From: Brevibacillus reuszeri
GTDB lineage: Bacteria; Bacillota; Bacilli; Brevibacillales; Brevibacillaceae
Assembly: GCF_001187725.1 (NCBI RefSeq)
Contig: NZ_LGIQ01000009.1
Coordinates: forward strand, 1,430,547-1,494,546
Length of the DNA stretch: 64,000 nt
Reading direction: 5' to 3'
The first letter of the stretch is position 1. Every line of letters starts with the position of its first letter. Under the pieces are notes generated by a model. It did not search any database. It was not told the origin of the DNA and worked only from the letters and a program-made list of their open reading frames with translations. This document shows, piece by piece, positions 34,266-43,879 of this stretch. The translations under genes were made by a program, and so were the position numbers.

Positions 34266-35798
34266 TTATTTAAATACAGGTTCTGCAAATTGAGCCAATC
34301 TCTCGAGGGAGGATTTCTCTACATCCGCATGCAAGCTGTTTCCGTGAGAATCCATCGTTACAATCGCAGCAAAGCCTTTTACACGCAGATGCCACATTGC
34401 TTCCGGAACACCGAATTCCATGAAGTCGACACCTTCTACTTTTTCCAAGCATTCTGCATAGTATTGAGCCGCTCCACCGATTGCATTGAGGTAAACCGCT
34501 CCATGCTCACCCAGTGCTTTCAGCGTTTTTGCTCCCATGCCGCCTTTACCGATCACAGCGCGGATACCAAACTTCTTGATAATATCGCCTTGGTATGGCT
34601 CCTCGCGAATAGAGGTAGTTGGACCTGCCGCTTTTACGTGCCACTCGCCAGCTTCATCCCTCAGCATTACCGGACCACAGTGATAAATAATTCCGCCATT
34701 CATATCTACCGGACAATCGTTTTCCATCAGGTAGCTGTGCAGGGCATCGCGTCCTGTATGCATTTCACCGTTGATGATTACCACGTCGCCCACTTTCAGG
34801 CTGCGGATTTGTTCTTCGGTAATCGGCGCTTCAAGAACAACCTCGCGACGAGTTTCTCCCGCTTCAGCCGCTGCAGCTGGAGTCAGGTCCATATCTACTT
34901 TTTCATCCTTGTACAGGTAGCGCTTGATTTCACCTGTCTCTGGGTTCAGACGCACACCTTGACGGCGGAACGCCCAGCAGTTGTAGGCAACGGATACGAA
35001 GAAGCTTGCCGGCAGGCGATTTTCTACACCGACCTTACAGCCGAGCAGCGTTGAATTTCCGCCAAAGCCCATTGTACCGATACCCAGTTGGTTTGCTGTT
35101 TCCATGATGTAGTCTTCCAGCTTGGCCAAATCAGCGTTTGGATTAACATCATCCACATGGCGGAACAATTGGTGCTTCGCAAGCGCATATCCAGATGTAC
35201 GGTCGCCACCGATCCCAACACCGATGAAGCCGGCACTACAGCCTTGACCTTGTGCTTGGTAAACCGCATGCAGGATGCATTTGCGAACGCCATCCAGATT
35301 ACGGCCTACTTTACCAAGGCCTTCGAGCTCACAGGGCAGAGAATATTGAATGTTTTTGTTCTCACAGCCGCCGCCCTTGAGAATCAGCTTGATTTCGATA
35401 TCGTCCTCTTCCCATTGTTCGAAATGGATCACAGGTGTTCCAGGACCGAGGTTGTCCCCGCTGTTTGCACCTGTCAAGGAATCTACGGAGTTGGAACGAA
35501 GCTTTCCTGTTTTCGTAGCTTCCACAATTGCTTCTTTAATTGCCTTTTTAATGATGATTTGGTTAACTCCAACCGGAGTTTTTACCTCGAATGTCGGCAT
35601 TCCTGTGTCCTGGCAGATTGGGGAAACATTTTCTTCTGCCATAACCACGTTTTGCGTGATTGTAGACAAAGAGATCGCTGCGCGTGTGCCCAAATCTTCC
35701 TTCACTTTTGCTGCATTGACGGCACGACGTACGTCTGGTGGCAGGTTTGTGGAGGTATCCGTAATCAGTTCCAGGATGCTTTGCTTCAAGTTTTCCAT
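34266..35798 (-). CDS. Fumarate hydratase class I
   Basis: A 510-residue iron-sulfur hydro-lyase that interconverts fumarate and malate in the TCA cycle. N- and C-terminal domains of the FumA/FumB type are fused. Candidate 4Fe-4S cysteines are in ICQDTG, GGGCENK and GCSAGF, and the C-terminal domain has TGRDALH, GGIIYHCGP and AVIGKGGMG. AAGGGG precedes the ATG. It is monocistronic, with its own promoter and terminator. A tartrate-dehydratase relative is an alternative, but the length and full fusion favour fumarase. Confidence 0.9.
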   Translation of the reverse strand: MENLKQSILELITDTSTNLPPDVRRAVNAAKVKEDLGTRAAISLSTITQNVVMAEENVSPICQDTGMPTFEVKTPVGVNQIIIKKAIKEAIVEATKTGKLRSNSVDSLTGANSGDNLGPGTPVIHFEQWEEDDIEIKLILKGGGCENKNIQYSLPCELEGLGKVGRNLDGVRKCILHAVYQAQGQGCSAGFIGVGIGGDRTSGYALAKHQLFRHVDDVNPNADLAKLEDYIMETANQLGIGTMGFGGNSTLLGCKVGVENRLPASFFVSVAYNCWAFRRQGVRLNPETGEIKRYLYKDEKVDMDLTPAAAAEAGETRREVVLEAPITEEQIRSLKVGDVVIINGEMHTGRDALHSYLMENDCPVDMNGGIIYHCGPVMLRDEAGEWHVKAAGPTTSIREEPYQGDIIKKFGIRAVIGKGGMGAKTLKALGEHGAVYLNAIGGAAQYYAECLEKVEGVDFMEFGVPEAMWHLRVKGFAAIVTMDSHGNSLHADVEKSSLERLAQFAEPVFK

Positions 35799-35851
35799 CT
35801 ATGACGCCCCTTTTGACGAAGTGGTGTGATTGGTATCCTAAACCGCCTACT

Positions 35852-35880
35852 ATTATAGCACATGCTGTCCTACCTGTCCG
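35852..35880 (-). promoter_or_regulatory. Sigma-A promoter of the fumarase gene
   Basis: Minus-strand CGGACA (35880-35875), 17-base spacer, TATAAT (35857-35852). Confidence 0.7.
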
Positions 35881-35904
35881 TAGATTGGAGCCCATATCAA
35901 GATG

Positions 35905-35930
35905 TGAAACATTCCGATCATCTCACCGTC
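35905..35930 (+). promoter_or_regulatory. ECF-type promoter of the beta-propeller gene
   Basis: TGAAAC (35905-35910), 16-base spacer, CGTC (35927-35930, followed by TA), matching the consensus of extracytoplasmic-function sigma promoters such as sigma-W and sigma-M. The start codon is about 45 bases beyond the predicted transcription start. The ECF sigma gene at 58972 has a similarly organised promoter. Confidence 0.7.
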
Positions 35931-35981
35931 TAATAACCAGAAATCTTTCTCACTAGAAAAAACATACAAGGGAGGATCAAT

Positions 35982-37967
35982 ATGAGAAAAAGACGGGCTG
36001 GTCTTTTATCAGCTGCATTCTTTTTGGCGCTTACACCGTTTCTTTATGCAAATGGCGTCTTGAAGGAGCCAACTGCATCAGCTGCGGATAAAGCAGAGCT
36101 TCCTGCAGTGGGATCATACGAGAACCTGAAAAAGCTGCTGCAAGTAAGTAACTCGGGCATCATGTACAAATACAATACGCTTGCACTGGAAAACGTACCA
36201 AGTCCTGTGGCAGCAGCTCCGGCAATGGCAGGAGAATCGGGCTCAGCAGATTCACCTGCGAGCTATTCCACCACAAATACACAGGTGCAGGGAGTTGACG
36301 AAGCCGATATCGTCAAAACAGACGGCAACTATCTCTATCAAGCTACGAATGCAGAGGTACGAATTGTCAAGGCTTTCCCTGTGAATGAGCTGAGGGTGGA
36401 ATCACGCATTACGTACGAGAACGGATTATTCCAGCCACTCGAAATGTACGTCGACGAAGAAAGACTTGTTGTGATCGGGCAAGCAACACAGGCGGCATCG
36501 GCACCCGCTCCTACAACGAGCACATCCTCTGTTCAGGCGTACAAAATCGGTATCCCTTGGTACCCGGAAAAGCAAACAGTCAAAGCACTGATATATGATC
36601 TCGCCGACAAAAAGCATCCACAGCTCACTCGCCAGGTCGAGGTAGAAGGTCAATACCTGTCTTCCCGTAAAATTGGCCCAAGCTTGTACATGACTGCAAA
36701 CAACTATGTAAACACATATAGAATCCTTCAGGAGCAGGGCGAAATACCAGGACCAATCTACCGTGACAGTACGCAAGGTGATGGCTATAAAACCATCCCT
36801 TACAGCGATATACGATACTTTCCTGAACGAATACAGCCCGACTACTTGATGGTCGCAGGGGTCAATCTCGATGATCCCAAGCAAAAAATGTCCATAAATA
36901 CGTACCTGGGCGCTGGTGAAAACACTTATGCCTCAAAGGAAAATTTGTATGTGGCAGTTACTGAATACAAAGCAGCACCTTTGCCTGTCCAGTCAAAAGA
37001 ATCCTTTGCTCCAGAAATCATAATTGCGCCCACAAACGAAATAAACACCAATGTGTACCGTTTTGCCATGGATCAAGGCACTCTCACCTATGCCGGAAAA
37101 GGGTCTGTCCCGGGTCGCATACTCAATCAATTTTCTCTAGATGAACATGACGGGTATTTGCGGGTAGCCACCACGAACGGTGAGATGTGGCGCACGGATG
37201 AGTATACTTCCAAAAACAATCTGTACGTGCTGGACAACAACCTCTCGATTTACGGCAAGCTGGAAGGAATCGCACCAGGAGAACGAATCTACTCTGTTCG
37301 CTTTATGGGTGATCGTGCTTACATGGTTACCTTTAAAAATGTAGATCCACTGTTTGTGCTGGACCTGACAAAGCCAAAAACGCCAACGGTTCTGGGGGCA
37401 CTCAAAATACCAGGCTACAGCGACTACCTCCATCCCTATGACGAGAACCATATCATCGGTTTTGGCAAAGAAGCAGAATCAGATAAAGACATGGCGTATT
37501 ACCAAGGAATGAAAGTCGCTCTCTTCGACGTATCCGATGTCTCTCATCCAAAAGAAAAATTCAAAACCGTCATCGGTGATCGGGGAACAGATTCTGAGCT
37601 GCTGTACAATCATAAAGCACTTCTTTTCTCGAAGGATCAGGACCTTTTGGCGTTTCCGGTGACCGTGTATGAATGGACAGCTGAACAAAAGGCAGCAAAC
37701 AACATACGGGATTACGGACGCTTCACCTTCCAGGGAGCATATGTGTATCACCTGGATTTGCAATCAGGATTTACCCTCGCAAACAAAATTACACATCTGG
37801 ATGAACAAGACATGAAAAAAGCTGGCGACGGCTGGTATCAAACCGAAAAAAATATCAGTCGAATCCTTACTATTGATGACACGATCTACACCGTTTCGGA
37901 CAGTTACGTCAAAGCCCATCAGCTTTCTACGAAACGACAAGTAGGAACTCTACCACTGACGAAATAG
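35982..37967 (+). CDS. Secreted beta-propeller domain protein
   Basis: A 661-residue exported protein with a Sec signal peptide (MRKRRAGLLSAAFFLALTPFLYANG) and a large beta-propeller domain of the PF09826 type. Repeated blades contain VKTDGNYLYQAT, NNLYVLDNNLSIYG and HPYDENHIIGFGKE. Members are extracellular proteins of unknown function in Bacillota. GGGAGG precedes the ATG. An ECF-type promoter upstream suggests a cell-envelope stress role. Confidence 0.85.
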   Translation: MRKRRAGLLSAAFFLALTPFLYANGVLKEPTASAADKAELPAVGSYENLKKLLQVSNSGIMYKYNTLALENVPSPVAAAPAMAGESGSADSPASYSTTNTQVQGVDEADIVKTDGNYLYQATNAEVRIVKAFPVNELRVESRITYENGLFQPLEMYVDEERLVVIGQATQAASAPAPTTSTSSVQAYKIGIPWYPEKQTVKALIYDLADKKHPQLTRQVEVEGQYLSSRKIGPSLYMTANNYVNTYRILQEQGEIPGPIYRDSTQGDGYKTIPYSDIRYFPERIQPDYLMVAGVNLDDPKQKMSINTYLGAGENTYASKENLYVAVTEYKAAPLPVQSKESFAPEIIIAPTNEINTNVYRFAMDQGTLTYAGKGSVPGRILNQFSLDEHDGYLRVATTNGEMWRTDEYTSKNNLYVLDNNLSIYGKLEGIAPGERIYSVRFMGDRAYMVTFKNVDPLFVLDLTKPKTPTVLGALKIPGYSDYLHPYDENHIIGFGKEAESDKDMAYYQGMKVALFDVSDVSHPKEKFKTVIGDRGTDSELLYNHKALLFSKDQDLLAFPVTVYEWTAEQKAANNIRDYGRFTFQGAYVYHLDLQSGFTLANKITHLDEQDMKKAGDGWYQTEKNISRILTIDDTIYTVSDSYVKAHQLSTKRQVGTLPLTK

Positions 37968-38048
37968 CGGCAATGCTCTGTCATGCGGACTGGTTCTGTG
38001 CTAAGATGAGTAAGTGAACGTAGCGTTAGATAGAAAGGGTGTCCCTAC

Positions 38049-38738
38049 GTGGATTATCTTAGTCTTAATTTGACATCAACACTTGCAGGGTTAGCAGCTG
38101 TGATTTTGGTCATGTTTCTTCGGCTCCACTGGCCCTTTCGCTTCCAATATATGGCCAATCTGTACAAACGCAGACTGGACATTCGGCTTCGCTTTCTGGA
38201 TGCTTCTTATCGCAAGAACCGTTCGCGCTCAGTAGCCATGCTGGATAAATCCACTCACGAAATCATGAGTGGCAATTATGAACTGGCGGAAAAGTTCGTT
38301 GTACAAGGGATCAACGTATGCAAAGAACAGCCCACTTTGTTCAATCAAGCCATGATTCACTATTTGTTCTATAATCTGGCGGTTGTCTACTATTCGTCAG
38401 GGCGCTATAGTGAGGCATTAGAAGTGGCTTTTCGCATCTATCAACGGGATCAGGGAATGACCGATTCGCTGGCACTGATTGCTTGTTCCCATGCACGCCT
38501 CGGTGAAGTGGATAGTGCGCTGGAAGCCTATAAGCTCATTGCACGCAAACGTTCTGCTCGTGATTGGAAGCTCTTCTGTCTGGCTGAAATCGAGGCAGCA
38601 AAAGGAAACTACGAGCATGCTCTCGCCTACTTGCGACAATTAATGGGAAAATCGTCAGCACGCTTTTTGCATCTCAATTATTCTGAACTGGAAAAACGTT
38701 TGGAGGAATGGCAAAAGGCTGCTACGCAAGCAGGCTGA
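38049..38738 (+). CDS. Membrane-anchored TPR protein
   Basis: A 229-residue protein with one N-terminal transmembrane helix (about 10-28) and a cytoplasmic helical-repeat domain. Repeats such as GNYELAEKFVVQG, GRYSEALEVAF, GEVDSALEAYKLI and GNYEHALAYLRQL fit tetratricopeptide pairs. The GTG start follows AAAGGGTG. TPR domains bind other proteins; the partner is unknown. A terminator follows. Confidence 0.82.
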   Translation: MDYLSLNLTSTLAGLAAVILVMFLRLHWPFRFQYMANLYKRRLDIRLRFLDASYRKNRSRSVAMLDKSTHEIMSGNYELAEKFVVQGINVCKEQPTLFNQAMIHYLFYNLAVVYYSSGRYSEALEVAFRIYQRDQGMTDSLALIACSHARLGEVDSALEAYKLIARKRSARDWKLFCLAEIEAAKGNYEHALAYLRQLMGKSSARFLHLNYSELEKRLEEWQKAATQAG

Positions 38739-38758
38739 TCGCACTCACTGCTATGTTT

Positions 38759-38796
38759 CACACGACCGTGCATGCGTTTTTCGTGTGCGGTTTTTT
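38759..38796 (+). terminator. Intrinsic terminator
   Basis: Stem CACACGA/TCGTGTG followed by CGG and TTTTTT, 21 bases past the TPR gene. Confidence 0.8.
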
Positions 38797-38902
38797 CATG
38801 GGGAGTAATTGTGTAAAACTTGTATAGACAAGCTTTCATTTTTCCCCCGTAATTCTACCTTACAATATGAGGCATACATGCATGAAAGAGAGGATTTATC
38901 TA

Positions 38903-39532
38903 ATGAAAAAATTTGATGTAACCATTTTGACAGCATCCGTTCTCGTCCTCGGACTCGTCGTGTTAGGAGTTTCTCAGGCTAAAGAACCCGCTGGTGAAGC
39001 GTCTGGCGCTGTTGTAGCAACGATCGGCGGCAATAGCATTACACAAACCCAGATCTATGACGAAATGAAGCTCACTGTCGGTAAAGAAGCAATGGCTAAT
39101 ATCATTGCGACAGAACTGATTAGGCTGGAAGGAAAAGCTCAAGGAGTTACGATCTCTGATGAAGAGCTCAACAAAGTCGTTGGTCCTGTTAAAGAGAAAT
39201 TAAAAACACCAGAAAAATTCCAAGAGTATTTGAAGGAAAAAGGAATGGACGAGCAAGCCTTCCTGGAGCGAACAAGACTGTTGCTCTTGCGTGACAAGCT
39301 GATCGAAAAAGCCTACCCAACTACGGATAAAGACATCACGGACTACTATGAAAAATATAAAGATAAGCTGAATGGCACCTTGGAGCAAGTGCGCCCTGAG
39401 GTTGAGGAAAAAGCAAAAGACAGAAACAGACGTAAAAATACTCCTGAGTGGATGGACGAGATGAGCAAAAAATACCAGGTAAAGGTATTGGACCCTGCTC
39501 TCGACTCTGTCGAAGAAGCAAAATCAAAATAA
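38903..39532 (+). CDS. SurA/PrsA N-domain-like exported protein
   Basis: About 209 residues. An N-terminal hydrophobic helix (KFDVTILTASVLVLGLVVLG) serves as signal or anchor, without a lipobox cysteine. The body resembles the SurA-type chaperone N-domain (GAVVATIGGNSITQTQIYDEMKL, then long helices with ISDEELNKVVGPVKEKL). There is no parvulin isomerase domain, so a chaperone role without PPIase activity is likely. The ATG at 38903 has GAGAGGA upstream. A terminator follows. Confidence 0.8.
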   Translation: MKKFDVTILTASVLVLGLVVLGVSQAKEPAGEASGAVVATIGGNSITQTQIYDEMKLTVGKEAMANIIATELIRLEGKAQGVTISDEELNKVVGPVKEKLKTPEKFQEYLKEKGMDEQAFLERTRLLLLRDKLIEKAYPTTDKDITDYYEKYKDKLNGTLEQVRPEVEEKAKDRNRRKNTPEWMDEMSKKYQVKVLDPALDSVEEAKSK

Positions 39533-39543
39533 GGCTGCGAAAC

Positions 39544-39591
39544 AAAAAGACTTCTGACACCATCTACCTGGATGGAACAGAAGTCTTTTTT
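39544..39591. terminator. Strong bidirectional terminator
   Basis: AAAAAGACTTCTG/CAGAAGTCTTTTTT with an inner CCATC/GATGG pairing, between convergent genes. Confidence 0.85.
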
Positions 39592-39596
39592 GCTGC

Positions 39597-40292
39597 TTAT
39601 GATTTTACGATTGAAATCAAATCCTGGATAAACGAAACAACCTCTCCTTGAAAAATCAGACCATGCCCAGTAGCCAGGCATTCGATTGGCCAATCCAGCA
39701 AAATCTCCAACCCGACCGCGTAGGCAAGCGCTCGTTCAGGTTCCTTCAAGGCAAATTTTCGGACGTATGCTTTATACGCTGCCCTGCGCTCATCCTCGGT
39801 TCCCACCATTTGTCCAAGCTCTGCCTTCGTCTCTCCCAAAATGAGATGATCGCCCACAAAACAGACCTTGCTCTGAGGATCAAAAAATGCGACAGAGCCC
39901 TCGGTATGAAACGCTAGTTGTCTAAAACGAAGGACTGGCAGGTCTCCACCAGCCCCCGTAAACGTATGACCGAAGAGTGTTTGCGAAAAGTCGTCCAGCT
40001 CATAATAATCCTCTAAGTGAATCCAATTATTGCGAGAAGGAAACAAGTCAGCATTCCCTATATGATCTGCGTGTCGATGCGTAAAGTAAACGTACTCAAT
40101 TTGTTCAGTTTTGACTCCAATCTCCACAAGCGCCTGTTGAAAGTATGCACGCTGCTTGCGCAGATGGGAATCAATCACCACAAACGCATCACCTTTTTGG
40201 ATCACGTAGCTGCTGACAAAGCTATTCCATGCTTCTTCGTAGGTGATGATCGCCCAGGTGGAGTCCGTGATCGGTGCAATCGCATTGGTCAT
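39597..40292 (-). CDS. Metallo-beta-lactamase-fold hydrolase
   Basis: About 231 residues with the zinc motif HxHxDH (THRHADHIGN), later ligands in FVGDHLI and ATGHG, and the characteristic early VVIDSH strand. Substrate unknown; the family includes glyoxalase II, lactonases and sulfur oxygenases. The ATG at 40292 follows GAGGAGAGATGGAGG. Probably monocistronic. Confidence 0.87.
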   Translation of the reverse strand: MTNAIAPITDSTWAIITYEEAWNSFVSSYVIQKGDAFVVIDSHLRKQRAYFQQALVEIGVKTEQIEYVYFTHRHADHIGNADLFPSRNNWIHLEDYYELDDFSQTLFGHTFTGAGGDLPVLRFRQLAFHTEGSVAFFDPQSKVCFVGDHLILGETKAELGQMVGTEDERRAAYKAYVRKFALKEPERALAYAVGLEILLDWPIECLATGHGLIFQGEVVSFIQDLISIVKS

Positions 40293-40377
40293 GCCTCCAT
40301 CTCTCCTCTCCTCCCAGATACAGTTCCTTACTGCTATTATACACAATCATACACAAGCGTGCTGATCCTACCGACAC

Positions 40378-41169
40378 TTATCGCACAGAAGCTTCTTCTC
40401 CAAGGCTAATCCATGCTCTCCCCTGTGAGCGCTGAACATTCACAGGCACTCCAAAAAACTGTGTCAATCGATTGGCAGTCAAAACTTCCTGAGAAGGACC
40501 AACCTGATCTACTGCGCCCTCTTTGAGCAAAAGTGTATGGGTAAAGCAGGGCAATATTTCTTCGATATGATGCGTGACATACAAGAGAGTTGGTCCATCA
40601 GGCTGCGCTGCGATTTGTTCGATCATGGCTAGTAATTGTTCACGCGACAACAAGTCCAGCCCTGTACATGGCTCGTCTAAAATCAACAGCTTTGGTGAAG
40701 CCATCAGCGCACGTGCAATAAGCACCTTTTGACGTTCGCCTTGGGACAATGCAGAAAAAGGCCGATTTTTTAACGCTTCGCAGCCAAATGTATTCAGTAG
40801 ATCCTCCGCCTTCTTCTTATCTTCGGCAGACGGAACGGAATACAACCCGATTGTCGCCTCTCGTCCGCTAAGCACAATCCGATAGGCCGTTTCATGATCA
40901 TGCAGCTGAGCAATCAAAGCCGTGCTTACCCACCCGATTGTCTTTCGTACTTCTCGCAAATCTACTGTCCCATACAGATTACCTAGTACATTTACTTCAC
41001 CAGATGTGGGCCATGTATAACCACAAATAATTTTCAAGAGACTCGTTTTTCCCGAGCCGTTTAATCCGACCAAACACCAATGTTCATTTTTGTGAACCTG
41101 CCAGCTGATGTCTTTCAGGATGGTGGTCTCATCTCTTTGCCACGTCACATTTTTCACATCTAGAATCAT
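40378..41169 (-). CDS. ABC transporter ATP-binding protein (YlmA-like)
   Basis: About 263 residues, with Walker A GLNGSGKTS, signature LSQGERQK, Walker B LILDEPCTGLD and the switch histidine VTHH. Length and overall pattern resemble Bacillus YlmA, an orphan ATPase. No permease gene is adjacent. The ATG at 41169 (MILDVKNV) follows AGGAGTGG. Substrate unknown. Confidence 0.88.
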   Translation of the reverse strand: MILDVKNVTWQRDETTILKDISWQVHKNEHWCLVGLNGSGKTSLLKIICGYTWPTSGEVNVLGNLYGTVDLREVRKTIGWVSTALIAQLHDHETAYRIVLSGREATIGLYSVPSAEDKKKAEDLLNTFGCEALKNRPFSALSQGERQKVLIARALMASPKLLILDEPCTGLDLLSREQLLAMIEQIAAQPDGPTLLYVTHHIEEILPCFTHTLLLKEGAVDQVGPSQEVLTANRLTQFFGVPVNVQRSQGRAWISLGEEASVR

Positions 41170-41325
41170 GCTTGCTCCACTCCTGTCTCTTTTTATCCCC
41201 GTAATCTTTCTGATTATTAAGAGTATACCCGTCCTTCTCCATTCGTTCAATTCTTTTATAGGTATCAAAACCGTTCAACTGCATGGTCTCTTGGCAATTC
41301 CCACGACCGTTCCTTCCGGCGGATG

Positions 41326-41363
41326 GAAAAAACCTCTATGAGCTAGTAGCTGCTCACAGAGGT
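41326..41363 (-). terminator. Terminator of the amidohydrolase operon
   Basis: Minus-strand stem AAACCTCT-TGAGC/GCTCA-AGAGGTTT followed by TTTT. Confidence 0.8.
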
Positions 41364-41383
41364 TTGAGAAGGTTTGATGAGAA

Positions 41384-41821
41384 TTAGAATTTGCCTTGAA
41401 TCTTGAATACGATTTCTGCAAACAAGGTTGCAAACAAGAACGTTCCTGTAAAGACAACCAATGAAACGACAACAATCCGCCAGCTGAGCTCCTTGAACAA
41501 ATGAATATCCTTCCCTAAGGACAAACCTGCATAAGCAAGAATTGGCGTAGCCAATGCCAGCAAATTGATTTTTGCGATTGATGCTGCGATGAATTCATTC
41601 CCTGGGAAGATAGGGGATGTTGCGATCATCGCGAACAAGGAAATCCATACAATCACTGGAGATTTGAATGGCAAAATTTTAGTGAAGCCCATCCCGATCA
41701 AGGTAACGATCGCAAGCAACAAAATACCTGGCAATCCTTCAGCTGGCCCTACCCCATATCCAATCCAGTTTCCGATGAGGGCGATGAGTCCGATAAGTAA
41801 AATAGTCAGTACTTGATTCAT
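41384..41821 (-). CDS. Small polytopic membrane protein, partner of DUF3100 protein
   Basis: A 145-residue protein with four to five hydrophobic segments. Its start overlaps the DUF3100 stop as ATGA, so the two are translationally coupled. AAGGAGG lies 12 bases before the ATG. The pair probably forms one transporter whose substrate is linked to the amidohydrolase upstream. No family name assigned. Confidence 0.75.
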   Translation of the reverse strand: MNQVLTILLIGLIALIGNWIGYGVGPAEGLPGILLLAIVTLIGMGFTKILPFKSPVIVWISLFAMIATSPIFPGNEFIAASIAKINLLALATPILAYAGLSLGKDIHLFKELSWRIVVVSLVVFTGTFLFATLFAEIVFKIQGKF

Positions 41822-42645
41822 GCGCTGCGTCTACCTCCTTCTGTAGTGGAAGCGTTTTTGCGTCCGATAACAGGCTCAAGCCATTTGTACAAGCGCTGAG
41901 TAAGAGGCAACGAAATGAAGATACACACATAAGTTCCGACAATGCTCATCATCAAGTTAGCTGCACCTGAGTAAAAGGCAATATCTTTTGTCGCTTCCGG
42001 GAAAATGACGGCGAGAGATCCAGTTGCTGCTGCCATCATACTACCAGAACCAACTGCTGCTCCCATCGCAAGTGAAATCGGGTGAAACAGCCCACTACTA
42101 CCTAATAAACTCGCTAAGATAGACATATAAATAGCACCAAACAGTGTTCCGCAAATGTACACACCCAATGCTCCGCGAGCTTCTGCAGAATTCGCTCCGA
42201 ACTTGTCCACAATAATCGCCAGGTTTGGCTCACGGTCGAGAGAATACGTAGCCCCGATCGATTCGCGTTTCAAGCCGAGCCACAAAGCTACCGGCAACCC
42301 GAGAGCAATGGTACCAACGATATGACCGACCTCTTGTACGAGCAGCGATACACCTGAACCAAGGAGCTTTGGCAGCTCAGGTCCGATATTCGCACCCAGC
42401 TTCGCAATAAAGAGAAGAAAGGAAATACCCAGAATGCTAGCTGCAGCATTCATTTCTTTCTCTTTCAAAAGCTTGAATTTAGGCCAGCTGATTACTCCGC
42501 CTAAAACAAGCGCATACAACATGGGAAACAACGCAATGACACCGATGCCTATGTTGATTTTCTTTGTTCCGATAAACTCTGTCACTGCCACAAGTGCAAG
42601 CACAAGTAAATGGAGCTTGTACACATTAGCGCGTCCCTCAGTCAT
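41818..42645 (-). CDS. DUF3100-type membrane protein (putative transporter subunit)
   Basis: A 275-residue protein with about eight hydrophobic helices and Gly/Ser-rich segments (LAMGAAVGSGSMMAAATGSLA) of the kind found in transport cores. It matches the DUF3100 pattern as I recall it. It lies 27 bases downstream of an M20 amidohydrolase gene and is coupled to a second small membrane protein. GGGGGAAGATT precedes the ATG. The likely role is uptake of the acyl-amino acid or release of the product; inference from context. Confidence 0.72.
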   Translation of the reverse strand: MTEGRANVYKLHLLVLALVAVTEFIGTKKINIGIGVIALFPMLYALVLGGVISWPKFKLLKEKEMNAAASILGISFLLFIAKLGANIGPELPKLLGSGVSLLVQEVGHIVGTIALGLPVALWLGLKRESIGATYSLDREPNLAIIVDKFGANSAEARGALGVYICGTLFGAIYMSILASLLGSSGLFHPISLAMGAAVGSGSMMAAATGSLAVIFPEATKDIAFYSGAANLMMSIVGTYVCIFISLPLTQRLYKWLEPVIGRKNASTTEGGRRSA

Positions 42646-42672
42646 AATCTTCCCCCAGTTCTACCTTTTCTG

Positions 42673-43848
42673 TTATTCCATAACTACTTTTTCCGCCGCA
42701 CGAATGAACAGCTCTACCCCGCGGACGAGACAATCTTCATCAAAATCAAAACGTGGATGGTGATGTGGGTAGGTAAAGCCTTTTTCAGGATTTCCTGCGC
42801 CCAATTGAATGAAGCAGCCTGGAGCCTTTTTCAGATACTCGGAGAAATCTTCTCCCGGCATGACTGGGTCGATGAAAACAATGTCTTCGTCCCCCCAGCG
42901 CTCCCGAATCGTATCCTCCATCAGCTTCGTTACGTTCTGATCATTGACTACAGAGGTATAGCCTAGTGAGTACGTAAACTCATAGCTCGCACCATGAGCA
43001 TCAGTAATCCCTTTAACGATTTTTTCGATCCAAATCGGTATGTTTTTGCGGATTTCTTCGTCAAAGCAACGCGTCGAGCCAGTAATCGTCAGCGTATCCG
43101 GGATGATATTGTAAGCTGTACCTGCATTCAGCATGGTGACGGAAATAACCACCTTGTCCAATGCACTCACATTCCGGGAGACGATTTGTTGCAAATGGCT
43201 GATCACAGAAGCACCAATTACGATTGGATCAACAGTCATTTCAGGTTGGGACGAGTGTCCTCCTTTTCCCTGGATCGTAATGTCGAAACGATCCGTTGAG
43301 GAAGTCAATGCACCGTACAGAACACCAAACTTTCCAACTGGCAAATACGACGCCAAGTGGATCCCGATAATCGAGTCCATACCATCGGCAGCCCCAGATC
43401 TGACGATTTCAGCCGCTCCACCCGGTGGCAATTCTTCAGCATGCTGGAAAATGAAGCGAACTTCGCCTTTGATCTTGTCTTTATATCCTGAAAGAATCTT
43501 GGCTGCACCTAGCAGCATTGCCGTATGACCATCATGTCCACACGCGTGCATGACACCTGGCTTACTGGATGCATAAGGTACTTCATTTTCCTCATGAATC
43601 GGCAATGCATCAATATCTGCGCGAATTCCAAGAACCTTACCTGGCTCAGAACCAATAAGTCGAGCTACGATACTTGTTTTCGTAGGACGAGACAGCTCTA
43701 AATTACCGAAAGATTCTAACGTTTCATACACATATTGAGACGTCTTGTCCTCTTGGAACGATAATTCCGGATGCTGATGAAGATATCTGCGCCAAGCCAC
43801 AACCTGCTCCGCGACTTCAGCCGCCAGCTTTTCTGCATTCCAGCTCAT
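42673..43848 (-). CDS. M20 family amidohydrolase (N-acyl-L-amino acid hydrolase type)
   Basis: A 391-residue metallopeptidase. Metal-binding segments are HACGHDGHT, QHAEELPPGG and the C-terminal PHHHPRFDFDE. The dimerisation domain contains GKGGHSSQPEMTVDP. The family removes acyl groups from N-acyl amino acids, or hydrolyses hippurate- or IAA-type conjugates. AAAAGGAG precedes the ATG. It is the first gene of a three-gene operon with two membrane proteins, suggesting a complete uptake-and-hydrolysis unit. Confidence 0.9.
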   Translation of the reverse strand: MSWNAEKLAAEVAEQVVAWRRYLHQHPELSFQEDKTSQYVYETLESFGNLELSRPTKTSIVARLIGSEPGKVLGIRADIDALPIHEENEVPYASSKPGVMHACGHDGHTAMLLGAAKILSGYKDKIKGEVRFIFQHAEELPPGGAAEIVRSGAADGMDSIIGIHLASYLPVGKFGVLYGALTSSTDRFDITIQGKGGHSSQPEMTVDPIVIGASVISHLQQIVSRNVSALDKVVISVTMLNAGTAYNIIPDTLTITGSTRCFDEEIRKNIPIWIEKIVKGITDAHGASYEFTYSLGYTSVVNDQNVTKLMEDTIRERWGDEDIVFIDPVMPGEDFSEYLKKAPGCFIQLGAGNPEKGFTYPHHHPRFDFDEDCLVRGVELFIRAAEKVVME

Positions 43849-43879
43849 TTAATCCACTCCTTTTACCCTGTCAAACGTA

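Noticed and set aside
34239..35054. 271-codon plus-strand frame
   Set aside because: Also antisense to the fumarase gene; its start lies in the fumarase terminator and there is no ribosome-binding site.
35088..35804. 238-codon plus-strand frame rich in Cys and Phe
   Set aside because: Antisense shadow of the fumarase gene.
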